From CAZNPL01 sp964574815 (GTDB lineage Bacteria; Planctomycetota; Phycisphaerae; UBA1845): a stretch of 64,000 nt of DNA. Positions within the stretch are counted from its first letter, which is position 1, and every line of letters starts with the position of its first letter. Positions 8,320 to 17,580 of this stretch are shown here, piece by piece. The notes under the pieces are model-generated. The model saw only the letters and a program-made list of their open reading frames with translations, had not been told where the DNA came from and made no database searches. The position numbers and the translations under genes are program-made. Where the stretch lies: NCBI GenBank assembly GCA_964574815.1, contig CAZNPL010000023.1, positions 35,179 through 99,178 on the forward strand. Reading direction: 5' to 3'.

Positions 8320-9098
8320 GAGGTTTGGCAGGGACCGAGGTCAAGCATAGCAAGCCGCCGCGTCAGCCGTTGAGTCTGACGGTTTTCTTTCCTTGCTACA
8401 ACGAAGAGGAGAATGTCGAGCGCACGACCGAGGCCGCCCTGCGGGCGTGTCGGGCGTTTGCGGACGATTTCGAGGTCATCATCGTCAACGACGGGAGCCG
8501 GGACCGGACGGGCGAGCTGGCGGATGAGCTGGCGGCGCGGCATCCGGAGGTTCGGGCGGTCCACAATCATCCGAATCTGGGGTACGGCGGGGCGCTTCAG
8601 GCGGGGTTTCGGGCGGCGACGAAGGCGTGGGTATTTTATACGGACGGGGACGGGCAGTTTGATTTCAAGGAGATTGAGAAGCTGCTGCCCATGCTGGAGG
8701 AGTATGACATCGTCAGTGCATATCGGTTGGATCGGCGTGATCCGCCGATTCGCAAGTTCAACGCGTGGGCGTGGACCGTGCTGGTTAATCTGGTGTTCGG
8801 CATGCGGCTGCGGGACATTGACTGTGCGTTCAAGATCTTTCCGCGATCGCTGTTCGACCGGATCGAGATGCGGTCGATGGGGGCGTTGATCGACGCGGAG
8901 GTTCTGGCGAAGGCGACGTATCTGGGGTACCGGACCGGGCAGATCGGGGTGCATCATTATCCGCGGGAGGCGGGCGAGCAGAGCGGGGCGAATCTGAAGG
9001 TGATCGCGCGGGCGTTCAAGGAGCTGTTTCGGCTTCGAAGGCATATCAAGAACACGTGCGGCAGCGAAGTGCAGCCGGGAAAACGCGATCTTTCTTGA
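8316..9098 (+). CDS. Family 2 glycosyltransferase, dolichol-phosphate mannose synthase-like
   Basis: The GT-A fold protein (about 260 residues) has VFFPCYNEEENV (nucleotide-sugar site), VIIVNDGSRDRTGE, NLGYGGALQAGF and YTDGDGQFD, the metal-binding DxD region of the DPM1-like branch. A C-terminal KVIARAFKELFRLRRH replaces membrane helices. Such enzymes usually transfer a sugar to polyprenyl phosphate. No ATG fits; the TTG at 8316 overlaps the upstream stop, so translational coupling is likely. Donor and acceptor cannot be read from the sequence. Confidence 0.88.
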   Translation: MRGLAGTEVKHSKPPRQPLSLTVFFPCYNEEENVERTTEAALRACRAFADDFEVIIVNDGSRDRTGELADELAARHPEVRAVHNHPNLGYGGALQAGFRAATKAWVFYTDGDGQFDFKEIEKLLPMLEEYDIVSAYRLDRRDPPIRKFNAWAWTVLVNLVFGMRLRDIDCAFKIFPRSLFDRIEMRSMGALIDAEVLAKATYLGYRTGQIGVHHYPREAGEQSGANLKVIARAFKELFRLRRHIKNTCGSEVQPGKRDLS

Positions 9099-9123
9099 CA
9101 CGTGCAGGGGCGCGGTCTAGATT
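9095..9123 (+). promoter_or_regulatory. Sigma-70-type promoter candidate for the LysM lipoprotein gene
   Basis: TTGACA (9095-9100, exact -35 consensus), a 17-nt spacer and TAGATT (9118-9123, four of six -10 matches) lie about 53 bp upstream of the ATG at 9176. Confidence 0.55.
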
Positions 9124-9175
9124 GCGTTTGTTGTTGAAGCGGCGCGGTCGTTCATTCCTACAGGAGGTTCTTGTG

Positions 9176-9574
9176 ATGCGACGGATTGCATTCCCCTTGG
9201 CCGTTTGTTGTTGTGTCGTGGTGGGCTGCCAGCAGCCAGACGATTCGATGGAGCCGGATCAGAGTGCGGCCGTCGAGTATGGTGCGTTGGGACCGGATGC
9301 GTACATGGCCGACGCGAGCGGTTCGACGGATACGCCGGCCGTGTCGGGTAGGGACGCGGAATATGAGACGCAGTCGATCCCGCTGGCGTCGTATGAGCGA
9401 CCGGCGGCGACGTCGGGGCGTACGCACGTAGTGGCCAAGGGGGATACGTTGTTCAAGTTGGCGCGGATGTACTATCAGGATGCATCGCGCTGGAAGGACA
9501 TTTATCAGGCCAACCAATCGACGCTGGCCGATCCGAATCTGATCCGCGTGGGCCAGGAACTGGTGATTCCTTAG
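9176..9574 (+). CDS. LysM-domain lipoprotein
   Basis: The ATG at 9176 sits 8 nt after AGGAGG. The 132-residue product begins with a lipoprotein signal (MRRIAFPLAVCCCVVVGC, the last Cys being the probable lipidated residue). A low-complexity acidic linker of about 65 residues follows, then a single C-terminal LysM domain (THVVAKGDTLFKLARMYY ... NQSTLADPNLIRVGQELVIP). LysM binds peptidoglycan or chitin-like glycans, so this is likely an envelope-anchored wall-binding protein. It follows the bactofilin/glycosyltransferase genes but probably has its own promoter. Confidence 0.88.
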   Translation: MRRIAFPLAVCCCVVVGCQQPDDSMEPDQSAAVEYGALGPDAYMADASGSTDTPAVSGRDAEYETQSIPLASYERPAATSGRTHVVAKGDTLFKLARMYYQDASRWKDIYQANQSTLADPNLIRVGQELVIP

Positions 9575-9622
9575 GGCGACGCGGTTCGGTGTCACGGCGT
9601 CAACGCGGGGAGGGGCATGCAC

Positions 9623-9659
9623 GGACAAGCTGCGCCGCCTACGGCGGTTTCGCTTGCCT
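9623..9659 (+). repeat. REP-like palindrome, copy 2
   Basis: Same 37-nt length and layout as the copy at 7122: GGACAAGC and GCTTGCCT enclose GCCGCC-TAC-GGCGG. It lies between the LysM gene and recG, which argues against a recG start upstream of it. Confidence 0.65.
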
Positions 9660-9718
9660 ATGGCACCCTCGGGGACCACGGGCGTGCCTTCTCGGCGGTT
9701 ATCTGGGGTTCGGCGGCC

Positions 9719-11800
9719 GTGCCGCAGGTCGATCTTGACACGCCGGTTCAGTTCGTTCGCGGTGTCGGGCCGGTGCGCGCCCGCCACTTCGCGTCTCTGG
9801 GGGTGCGGACGGCCGGCGATTTGATCGAGCATTTACCATTTCGTTACGAGCTGCTCCCGAAGTCGGTACCGATCGGGCAATTGAAACTGGATGAGACGGC
9901 GACGGTGATCGGCGGCGTGGCGTCAGTTCGGCCGACTCGAGGTCGCGGTGGCAGCGTGGTGGCGGAGTTGGCCGACGGCACCGGCCGTTGCCGTGTGAAG
10001 TGGTTCAACGCGAGCTACATGGCCGATCGCGTGCAGCGGGGCGACAACGTCCGGGTGACGGGCAAGGTGGGGGTGTACCGGGATCGGGCGGAGTTCGTGA
10101 ACCCTCGCTTCGAGATTCTCGATGCGGGCAAGGATCCGTTGGCGGATGACCTGGATCGGTTCGAGCCGGTCTATCCGGCCTGTGCGGATCTGGATTCGCG
10201 GGCGATTCGGCGGCTGATTACAGGGTTGCTGCCGTCGGTTGCGGATCGGGTCGACGAGATTCTTCCTGAAGCGCTGCGGGCGAGGCGTGGGCTGCCTCCG
10301 CGGAAGACGGCGTACTTGCGCGTGCACTGTCCCATCCGGCTGGAGGACGCGGAGATCGCGCGGCGGCGGCTGGCTTACGACGAACTGCTGCTGTTGCAGA
10401 TGGTAATTCAGTTGGTTCGGGCGCGGCGCGGGGCGGACCGTTCGGCGACGCCGATTCAGGTGACCGAGCTGATCGATCGGCGGATCCGGGGGCGATTTCC
10501 GTTCCGCTTTACCGAGGGTCAGGAGGCGGCGGTCGCGTCGATCACGGCCGACCTTCGCGAGCCCCGGCCGATGAACCGGCTGCTGCAGGGGGACGTGGGG
10601 GCTGGAAAGACGGCGGTGGCGCTTTATGCGGCGCTGGCCGCGATCGCCAATGGGCTGCAGGTTGCGCTGCTGGCGCCGACGGAGGTTCTGGCGGGGCAAC
10701 ATTTTGATAAAGTGCGGCAATACCTGGAGGGCAGCCGCGTGCGCCTCGATCTGCTGACCGGCGGGACGCCGGCGCGGCGGCGCTCGGAGATTCTGCGCGT
10801 GGCGCGCAGCGGGGAGCTCGATTTGTTGATCGGCACGCATGCGCTGATCGAGGAGAACGTGACTTTCGGGCGGCTGGGGCTGGTGGTCATCGACGAGCAG
10901 CACAAGTTCGGGATGGCGCAGCGGGCGTCGGTTCGGGGAAAGGGGGCGAGTCCGCACTGTCTGGTGATGACGGCGACGCCGATTCCGCGAACGCTGGCGA
11001 TGACGTTGTTCGGCGATCTCGACGTGGCGACGATTGCGGATCGGCCACCGGGTCGCCGATCGGTGAAGACGAGTCGGGTGCGTTCGGCCGAGATGAACAA
11101 GGTGTGGGGATTCGTGCGGGCGCGTTTGTCTGAGGGCGAGCGGGCGTATGTCGTTTATCCAGCCGTCGTGGAGTCGGACGCGCTTCCGCTGCGGGCGGCC
11201 GCGACGGAGGTGGAGCGATTGCGGGCGGGGCCGCTGGCGGCGTATGAGATTGCGTTGCTGCACGGGCGGATGAACGCCGACGAGAAGGAGCGTGCGATGG
11301 CGGCGTTCCGGCACGGGGATGTGCAGGTTCTGGTGTCCACGACGGTGATCGAGGTAGGTGTGGATGTGCCGGAGGCCACCGTGATGATCGTCGAGCAGGC
11401 GGAGCGATTCGGCTTGAGTCAGCTTCATCAGCTTCGGGGGCGGATCGGGCGGGGGGACCAGGAGTCGCACTGTATTCTAGTGTCTGACGCGGTGGACGAG
11501 AATGCCTGCGGCCGGCTGGACGCATTGTGCCGCACGGACGACGGCTTCCGCATCGCGGAAGAGGATTTGCGATTGCGCGGGCCGGGCGAGGTGCTTGGAA
11601 AGCGCCAGCACGGGTTGCCGGAGTTGAAGATCGCGGATCCGATCCGGGACGTCGAGTTGCTGGAGGCGACACGGGATGACGCGGCGGCTCTGATCGCCGG
11701 GGATCCAAAGCTGTGCGATCGGTCACACGGGGGTCTGCGGCAAGCGCTGATGCGGCGTTTCGGATCGTTTCTGCCCGCCGTTGAGCTTGCCCTGGCATGA
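9719..11800 (+). CDS. recG: ATP-dependent DNA helicase RecG
   Basis: RecG is the superfamily 2 helicase that reverses stalled forks and processes branched DNA. Domains appear in order: a helix-hairpin-helix-like FVRGVGPVRARHFASLGV, an OB-fold wedge domain (residues about 60-150), then the helicase core with Walker A GDVGAGKTAVAL, LAPTEVLA, VIDEQHKFGMAQR (Walker B), MTATPIPRTLAMT, STTVIEVGVDVPEA and QLRGRIGRGDQ. The GTG at 9719 gives 693 residues starting VPQVDLDTPVQ, close to normal length. A longer frame from 9617 would translate the REP-like palindrome and is less likely. Confidence 0.93.
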   Translation: MPQVDLDTPVQFVRGVGPVRARHFASLGVRTAGDLIEHLPFRYELLPKSVPIGQLKLDETATVIGGVASVRPTRGRGGSVVAELADGTGRCRVKWFNASYMADRVQRGDNVRVTGKVGVYRDRAEFVNPRFEILDAGKDPLADDLDRFEPVYPACADLDSRAIRRLITGLLPSVADRVDEILPEALRARRGLPPRKTAYLRVHCPIRLEDAEIARRRLAYDELLLLQMVIQLVRARRGADRSATPIQVTELIDRRIRGRFPFRFTEGQEAAVASITADLREPRPMNRLLQGDVGAGKTAVALYAALAAIANGLQVALLAPTEVLAGQHFDKVRQYLEGSRVRLDLLTGGTPARRRSEILRVARSGELDLLIGTHALIEENVTFGRLGLVVIDEQHKFGMAQRASVRGKGASPHCLVMTATPIPRTLAMTLFGDLDVATIADRPPGRRSVKTSRVRSAEMNKVWGFVRARLSEGERAYVVYPAVVESDALPLRAAATEVERLRAGPLAAYEIALLHGRMNADEKERAMAAFRHGDVQVLVSTTVIEVGVDVPEATVMIVEQAERFGLSQLHQLRGRIGRGDQESHCILVSDAVDENACGRLDALCRTDDGFRIAEEDLRLRGPGEVLGKRQHGLPELKIADPIRDVELLEATRDDAAALIAGDPKLCDRSHGGLRQALMRRFGSFLPAVELALA

Positions 11801-12354
11801 CGCGGGACGCGTCGCACGGGTAACTCGCGAGGGGTCGCTGTGGTAAAGAAAAGTGCCATCGCCGTTGAGGGCGGCATCGTGCGGGCGTTACCCTTTGTTC
11901 AGCGATCTGATTGCAAGCGGTATTGCGAGGTTGTCGGTGGGAATCGAGGCGTAAAAAGAGCGGAGGCGGCCTAGCCGGTCGGGGATTCCAGGGGAATGCT
12001 AGAACCGCTCTCCGCAACACCCTGCTATTGTACCGCTTGCTTCATGCTTTTTCATCGCCGACCGGGGATTATTTGTCAATGGGGGATTGACCCCATAAGA
12101 CGGTGAATCAGCTGCTTGTCGCCGATGGCTACGTGACGGCGGGGTGAAGTGCTGAGAAGGAAGTTGTGGCGACGCCAGGCAGGACACCCGGAGCCTTCGC
12201 TTTGCAATGGGCGCACGTTGCCCCGCTATTGGCAGGCCGCGGTTGTTCTGAATAAACTGACCGCACGGTTTCGAATTCCCCGGCCCAGGTTTGATCGGGT
12301 CCTGTGACCCAGGCAGGAAAGGGGCGGCCCAGTGCAACGCAGGAGCGTTCTTCG
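11801..12354. other. Intergenic region, no gene seen
   Basis: The 554 bp after recG contain only short frames without codon bias or recognisable motifs, no tRNA and no terminator with a T-run. Confidence 0.5.
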
Positions 12355-13239
12355 ATGCTTACGTTGACCTTTCTTGGCGTCGGCAGCGCCTTTGCAAAGC
12401 GGAACTTCAATTCAAACGCTTTATTGGAGTTGTGGAGCGTCGAGCCGGAGAATCAAACCGTGCCCGATGAGACCCTTTTGATCGATTTTGGCATCACCGG
12501 ACCCCTGGCCCTTCACCAGCTTTCGCAGACGGAAGGCTTTCGGTACTTGGCGGTGAATGGCACGCTCGACTACCGCAAGATCGGGCACATCCTGGTGACG
12601 CACCAGCACGCGGACCACATCGGGGGCCTGGAGGAGTTGGCCTTGATGAATACGTTTGTTCTGGCGGATGCCCGACCGGGCGGCGTGTTTCGGCCTCGGA
12701 TCATTAGCTCGATGACGATTCTGGTGGACCTGTGGGACACGTCGTTAAAGGGGGGCATGAGTCCGCTGCCAGGGCGGTACGCCATGCTTCACGACTACTT
12801 TCAGGTTCATGCTCTCAAGCTGTCGGCGGGGGGCTACGAGCCGTACACCCTTGGTGACCGTTATCGACTCGACATCTTCCCGACGGATCACATCCGCATC
12901 GAGCGCAAGTACGACTGGCCGTCGTACGGCGTGGAGCTCAGCGACCTTGAAAGCGGCGAGTCGGTCTTCTTTTCGGGCGATACGCGATTCGATTTCGCGG
13001 CGTACGAGCCGCGGATGGCGCGTTCGAAGCTGAGTTTTCACGACGTGCAGTTGAGCAATTCGGGGGCTCCCGCGGTGCATGCGTTGTTGAGCGAATTGCG
13101 CGGCATGCCGCAGGAAACCAAGGCCAAGACCCTTCTGTATCACTACGGTGATGATTGGGACGATGCGGCGTATGCCTCGGTTTCGGAGGAATTCGCGGGC
13201 TTCGCGGTTCCGCGTCATCGCTACGTTCTCTTCGAGTAG
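12355..13239 (+). CDS. MBL-fold metallohydrolase, RNase Z-like family
   Basis: The 294-residue protein opens with the first MBL strand (LTLTFLGVGSAFAKRNFNSN) and has the metal motif HQHADHIGG, followed by the later ligands DTRF (within FFSGDTRFDF) and a C-terminal His in LLYHYGDDW. It therefore binds two metal ions and probably hydrolyses a phosphodiester or ester. The N terminus resembles tRNase Z and phosphodiesterase-type members, but the exosite arm is not obvious. The ATG at 12355 (GGAG 9 nt upstream) is preferred over a GTG 51 bp upstream. It is convergent with the next gene, 13 bp away. Confidence 0.8.
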   Translation: MLTLTFLGVGSAFAKRNFNSNALLELWSVEPENQTVPDETLLIDFGITGPLALHQLSQTEGFRYLAVNGTLDYRKIGHILVTHQHADHIGGLEELALMNTFVLADARPGGVFRPRIISSMTILVDLWDTSLKGGMSPLPGRYAMLHDYFQVHALKLSAGGYEPYTLGDRYRLDIFPTDHIRIERKYDWPSYGVELSDLESGESVFFSGDTRFDFAAYEPRMARSKLSFHDVQLSNSGAPAVHALLSELRGMPQETKAKTLLYHYGDDWDDAAYASVSEEFAGFAVPRHRYVLFE

Positions 13240-13252
13240 GTACCTGACCGAG

Positions 13253-14557
13253 TTAGCGATTGGCGTATCGCACGAGGGGCATTCGCCGGTGTATTGCGCC
13301 CGCAAAGATGAACAGGGCGAGGAGGTTCAGCGCCACCCAGCCGTAGATGGTGTTATGCGAGGATAACTTCACGACGAGTAGGATGAACGTGATGACCCCG
13401 CCGAAAGACCAAAGCGGGAACACGGGGGAGAGCAGCATGACCGTGTTGAGCGTGGCCGTGAATCGGTTGCGTCCGACGTGAATCGAGGTCAGGAAACCGA
13501 ACAGCGTCGCCAAAGCGGATGCCGTCATGAGGTAAAGAAATCCGAACAAGCCCACGATTGGGGGCAGTGCGATAATCGCTTCATTCAGGTCGGGCAACAC
13601 GCGAACGGTGCCATAGCCCAAGATCGCCGCAACCCAGGCTGCGAAGCCCGCGCCGGCAACGCTCAATACGAAGCACTTCACGGCCGAACCCGACAGGCTG
13701 TGCACTCTGATCGACCTGAACAGTGGTTCAGGATCCGACCAGGGCGCCACACACAGATCCGCGAGGCGCCCTTGCTCTTCGGGGGAACGCCGCGGGCTCT
13801 CTTGCATGGATAGTGCCACGCTTTGGCCGCACTCGGGACATGAACCGGCCGGGTCCAGGTGTAACAGGCTGTAACCGCACCACTCGCAGATCGGATCGTC
13901 GATTTCGTCGCGGTCCGGCGTTTGCTTGGGCATCGAGTCGGCGATGTGGCGACCGCACTCGGGGCATCGGCCCGCCGGATCGAGATGGGACACATTGTAT
14001 CCGCACGATCGGCAGATGGGATACGTGGGTGAATCGGGGGCGCCCCTGGCCGTCATTGCGCGCAGGTATGACACGATCGACCAGACAATCACGCCTGCGA
14101 TCAGCGACAGGACAATTGGAAGCCAACGCTGTTCAGGCAAGTCCAGTTGCTCGGCGAGCATGACGACACCGACCGTTCCGGGCAGCACCCACAACAGATG
14201 TCCGACGTAGAGCCAGCTCACCTTGATCGCGTATTTCCAGGTATCGACCGCGGTTTCGCCGCGGCCCGCCCAGCACATCATGATCGTCCCGACCAGGAGG
14301 AAGGCGGCCTCGCCGCAAACCAGTACGAGGGCGGTGTTCAGTGCGGCGTCGTAATCCGACAAGATCCTCGGTAGCAGGGGATCGGCCCAAGGGTTCTGCG
14401 CGCAATGCCAATAGTTGAACGCGGCGGCCTCAGCCCCCAGGAGCAGCAAGCCGATCAAGTGGATCAGGTAGATTCGGACGAGCGACGATCCCTCATGCGG
14501 TCGGATGGTCGCGCGGGGAAGAAGAGGGAATAAGAGCAGGGTCACGAGGGTGTTCAC
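13253..14557 (-). CDS. Multi-pass membrane protein with two central zinc ribbons
   Basis: The 434-residue protein has about four hydrophobic helices on each side of a central cytosolic-type segment holding two zinc ribbons: CRSCGYNVSHLDP...CPECG and CEWCGYSLLHLDP...CPECG (about residues 182-245). This ribbon signature recurs in five other genes in the window. The membrane part has no recognised enzyme motif. I cannot assign a function; zinc-dependent docking of a membrane protein is only a suggestion. Confidence 0.75.
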   Translation of the reverse strand: MNTLVTLLLFPLLPRATIRPHEGSSLVRIYLIHLIGLLLLGAEAAAFNYWHCAQNPWADPLLPRILSDYDAALNTALVLVCGEAAFLLVGTIMMCWAGRGETAVDTWKYAIKVSWLYVGHLLWVLPGTVGVVMLAEQLDLPEQRWLPIVLSLIAGVIVWSIVSYLRAMTARGAPDSPTYPICRSCGYNVSHLDPAGRCPECGRHIADSMPKQTPDRDEIDDPICEWCGYSLLHLDPAGSCPECGQSVALSMQESPRRSPEEQGRLADLCVAPWSDPEPLFRSIRVHSLSGSAVKCFVLSVAGAGFAAWVAAILGYGTVRVLPDLNEAIIALPPIVGLFGFLYLMTASALATLFGFLTSIHVGRNRFTATLNTVMLLSPVFPLWSFGGVITFILLVVKLSSHNTIYGWVALNLLALFIFAGAIHRRMPLVRYANR

Positions 14558-14783
14558 GGGCCTCTGTGCCTAATTGGTTCAACAAACGGGATTCGTCCGC
14601 GCGGCCTGTCCGTCAGAGCGGCATGGTATTCGAAATACCGCTGTGCACCATGCATTGTCGGCGTCGCGGCCCGCATCATTGGCCGTTCTGCTTTGAATCG
14701 ATAAGATGAGGCGGCCCGGTGCTCTGCCCTCGTTGATGTTTCGGAGTCGTGCGGGCACTATTTGTGGAAACCGGAGGTATTTC

Positions 14784-15446
14784 GTGCCGGCCGAGTTGAT
14801 CCCTTACAGGCTTCCCAAGCATCCTGAAGACTGGATGCGGCATCGAGCGGACGAGCTGTTTGAGGAGATGCGGACCCGGCGAAGCTGCCGGGACTTTATC
14901 GACCAGGCGGTGCCGCGGGACCTCATCGAGCGTCTGATCGCAGTGGCCAACACGGCCCCCAGCGGAGCCAATCGCCAACCATGGCGTTTTGTGGCGGTGG
15001 ATGATCCGGCGATCAAGAGGCAGATTCGCGAGGCGGCGGAGGCCGAAGAGCGCGAGAACTATCGGCGGCGTATGCCCGCCGATTGGTTGGAAGCGCTTGA
15101 GCCGATCGGAACGGACGAGCACAAGCCTTTCCTGGAGATCGCGCCGTGGCTCGTCGTCGTCTTTCGGGTTGACTGGGAGATGCAGGACGGGCGGAAGCTC
15201 AAGAGTTACTACCCGATGGAATCGGTCGGTTTGGCGGCCGGTTTCTTTCTGGCGGCCTGTCACAGCGTCGGGCTGGCGACGTTGACCCACACGCCCAGCC
15301 CGATGGGTTTTCTTCGCGAGATCCTCGGTCGCGGTGAAAACGAGAAGCCGTTTCTTCTGATTCCGGTCGGCTATCCGGCGGAGAATTGCCGGGTTCCCAA
15401 GCTGAAGAAGAAACCTGTCGCTGATGTTGTGCAATGGAATCGGTAA
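14784..15446 (+). CDS. Nitroreductase-family flavoprotein
   Basis: The GTG at 14784, 7 nt after GGAGG, gives 220 residues. The nitroreductase fold is shown by MRTRRSCRDFIDQAVPRDLI (FMN phosphate binding), NTAPSGANRQPWRFV, and the C-terminal YYPMESVGLAAGFFLAAC and FLLIPVGYP. The PSGAN-x-QPW signature and the YYP-E-S-x-GLA segment are closest to the BluB/iodotyrosine deiodinase-like branch of FMN oxidoreductases. The substrate is unknown. The stop overlaps the downstream kinase gene by 13 bp, suggesting co-transcription. Confidence 0.85.
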   Translation: MPAELIPYRLPKHPEDWMRHRADELFEEMRTRRSCRDFIDQAVPRDLIERLIAVANTAPSGANRQPWRFVAVDDPAIKRQIREAAEAEERENYRRRMPADWLEALEPIGTDEHKPFLEIAPWLVVVFRVDWEMQDGRKLKSYYPMESVGLAAGFFLAACHSVGLATLTHTPSPMGFLREILGRGENEKPFLLIPVGYPAENCRVPKLKKKPVADVVQWNR

Positions 15447-17047
15447 CGCGCGACGAAAGCTCTAAACGCGAGCGGGGGCAGGCGGGCACGACTCGCGGTG
15501 GTCACTGGCGGCATGTTTCTGGCGCCAAGCGTCTCATTCGTGGTGACCACGCTCCCGACTGGTTCAACCTTGAGCGGGATCAGCGGGCCACACTCATCAA
15601 GGGGAATCCACGGCGTCGCATCTGGCACCTAAGGCACGACAACAACGATCTGATTGTCAAGGAATTCGACGAGCCGGCGGCGGAGAGCCTGATGCGCCGT
15701 ATCGCGCGTACCATGCCGGCTCGGTGCGAGTGGCGCGCCGCGCGAGCGGCCACGAAGCGAGAGGTAGCTTGTCCGCGAATGGTTGCGTTCGGCCGTTCCG
15801 GGTCGAAGAGTGTTCTTGTCATGCACTACGTACCGGGTGCGGTCTCGCTGGATCAGGCGTGGCTGCATGCGAAAGACAGGGCCACGGGCAGACAGCGTTC
15901 ACGGAAGGAACTCATCGCAGCAGTCGCCCAATTGCTCGCACACGCCCACCGGAGCGGCTTTCTTCATGGTGACGACCACCCGCGCAACGTCCTCATGGGC
16001 ACCGGGCCCAACGGGCGCCTGCAGGCGCACTACGTCGATCTTCAGCGTGCTCGGTGCAAACCGTCGTTAAGCGATAGGGCGATTGTCGGCAGCCTGGCTC
16101 AGCTCCAGCAATGGTTTCTTATTCGTGCGAGTGCCGCTCAACGGCTTCGGTTTTTCAAGCTCTACACACTCGCCCGGTGCAAGGGTGACCGTATGGCTGC
16201 ACGACGAATGCGCCGTCGCCTGTTGCCTGCGGTGATGGACCGAACCTATCGGCGGGCCGTGAAGCTATGGGCAAAGCGCGACCGCCGCATCGGTCACAAC
16301 AACGCGTACTATGCTCGGCTGACGAGCGACGCCGGCAGCACTGCGATGGTGACGCGCCGTTTCCGTCAGCGAGACGTGTATCCGTCACCGTCGTGGCCCG
16401 ACCTATCGGACGACGAATGGATGAAGCTGGTTTTCGCCGACCCGCCGGTGATTCCTGACAATGCGATCGAACTCAGAGTGGCAGAGGAAAGCAACGGCAC
16501 GAGCGAGGGTGAGCACTTGTTCACGTTGTTTTCCAAGGGGCAGAGACTGCGCAACCGCGACTTGCCATGCCGCTGGCCCGTCGCGTGGATACGCCGGATC
16601 GACGGGCGGCGAACGGTGACGCGTCTCTGGCAGGATCGACACCCGGGGGCGGCCCCGATTCTCGAATACGTGCAGCAGGTCGAAGGCAACCGCCGGGCGC
16701 GCCGCGCGCTGGCAGTGGAGTTGGCAAGACTGGTTCGTCTTATTGCGAATCGTGGGGTCAGCATAACCTCGGTCGGACCACAAACGATGAGCGTGGACTG
16801 TGCCAACGGTCGCGTCATCATTGACCGGCCGGACAACATTGCTATTGCCCGGCCGGATGCGGACCGCGACCGCTTGACCTGCGTGCGAGCGCTGCATGCC
16901 GGGTTGTCCGATCGGTTCGTGCTCTCGCGCACCGACGTCGCGACCTTTTTCAGAAAGCTGGACCGACGGAATTGGAGATCTCTGTGGCGGCGCGCAGCGG
17001 CCGGGCCGTTCGGGGCCCGCGCGGCAGAGAGGGGTGATCGATCATGA
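15434..17047 (+). CDS. WaaP/Kdo-kinase-like protein with an apparent C-terminal pseudokinase half
   Basis: The 537-residue protein contains a lipopolysaccharide-kinase-type (InaA/WaaP) domain in its first half: a possible ATP lysine at IVKEF (K76), catalytic HGDDHPRNVLM (H178, D180, N185) and YVDLQRARC as the metal-binding Asp (D202). The second half appears to repeat the C-lobe in degenerate form: LARLVRLIANRGVSITSVGP then VIIDRPDNIAIA (about 430-472), where the HxD catalytic base is lost but an Asp remains. Family members phosphorylate lipid-A core sugars. It overlaps the macrodomain gene by 4 nt, which implies coupled translation. Confidence 0.75.
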   Translation: MESVTRDESSKRERGQAGTTRGGHWRHVSGAKRLIRGDHAPDWFNLERDQRATLIKGNPRRRIWHLRHDNNDLIVKEFDEPAAESLMRRIARTMPARCEWRAARAATKREVACPRMVAFGRSGSKSVLVMHYVPGAVSLDQAWLHAKDRATGRQRSRKELIAAVAQLLAHAHRSGFLHGDDHPRNVLMGTGPNGRLQAHYVDLQRARCKPSLSDRAIVGSLAQLQQWFLIRASAAQRLRFFKLYTLARCKGDRMAARRMRRRLLPAVMDRTYRRAVKLWAKRDRRIGHNNAYYARLTSDAGSTAMVTRRFRQRDVYPSPSWPDLSDDEWMKLVFADPPVIPDNAIELRVAEESNGTSEGEHLFTLFSKGQRLRNRDLPCRWPVAWIRRIDGRRTVTRLWQDRHPGAAPILEYVQQVEGNRRARRALAVELARLVRLIANRGVSITSVGPQTMSVDCANGRVIIDRPDNIAIARPDADRDRLTCVRALHAGLSDRFVLSRTDVATFFRKLDRRNWRSLWRRAAAGPFGARAAERGDRS

Positions 17048-17580
17048 CGCAGGCAAACGTGTGGGCGCGGATTGAGTTCATCAAGGGTGACATCACGACA
17101 GAGGACGTGGACGCGATCGTGAACGCCGCCAACGCCGCGCTGGCCGGCGGCGGGGGTGTTGACGGCGCGATTCACCGGGCGGCCGGACCTCAATTGAAGG
17201 AGGCTTGTTCGAAGCTGGGCAGCTGTCCGATTGGTTCGGCAAAGATCACGCCGGGTTTTGCGCTCCCGGCCAAATATGTCATTCACGCTGTGGGTCCGCG
17301 ATATCGGGACGGTCGGCACAGCGAACGGGATCAGTTAGCGTCGTGCTACCGGGAGTCGCTGCGGCTGGCGGCGGAGCACGGTTGCCGCACTGTGGCGTTT
17401 TCGGCGATCAGTTGCGGTGTTTACGGTTACCCGCTGGAGGAGGCCGCCCGGGTTTCGGTTGGTACGGTTGCGGACGTGCTGGCCGGGTGGGAGCTTCCGC
17501 GGCATGTGCGGTGGGTGCTGTTCGATGACCGCACGTACGACGCGTTTGCGAGGATGCCGCGCGACTTGAAGGTGACCTGA
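17044..17580 (+). CDS. Macrodomain ADP-ribose hydrolase (O-acetyl-ADP-ribose deacetylase type)
   Basis: The 178-residue protein is a single macrodomain: FIKGDITTEDVDAIVNAANA, GGGGVDGAIHRAAG, IGSAKITPGFALPAKYVIHA and FSAISCGVYGYP cover the ADP-ribose pocket, including the catalytic-type Asn and Asp (NAAN and GVDGAI). It matches the YmdB/MacroD-like class that removes ADP-ribose or acetyl from targets. Its ATG is inside the kinase stop (ATGA), so the two products are made together and may share a signalling role. That link is inferred from context. Confidence 0.92.
   Translation: MTQANVWARIEFIKGDITTEDVDAIVNAANAALAGGGGVDGAIHRAAGPQLKEACSKLGSCPIGSAKITPGFALPAKYVIHAVGPRYRDGRHSERDQLASCYRESLRLAAEHGCRTVAFSAISCGVYGYPLEEAARVSVGTVADVLAGWELPRHVRWVLFDDRTYDAFARMPRDLKVT

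Noticed and set aside
9617..9718. Longer recG start
   Set aside because: The added 34 codons translate the REP-like palindrome and do not resemble RecG.
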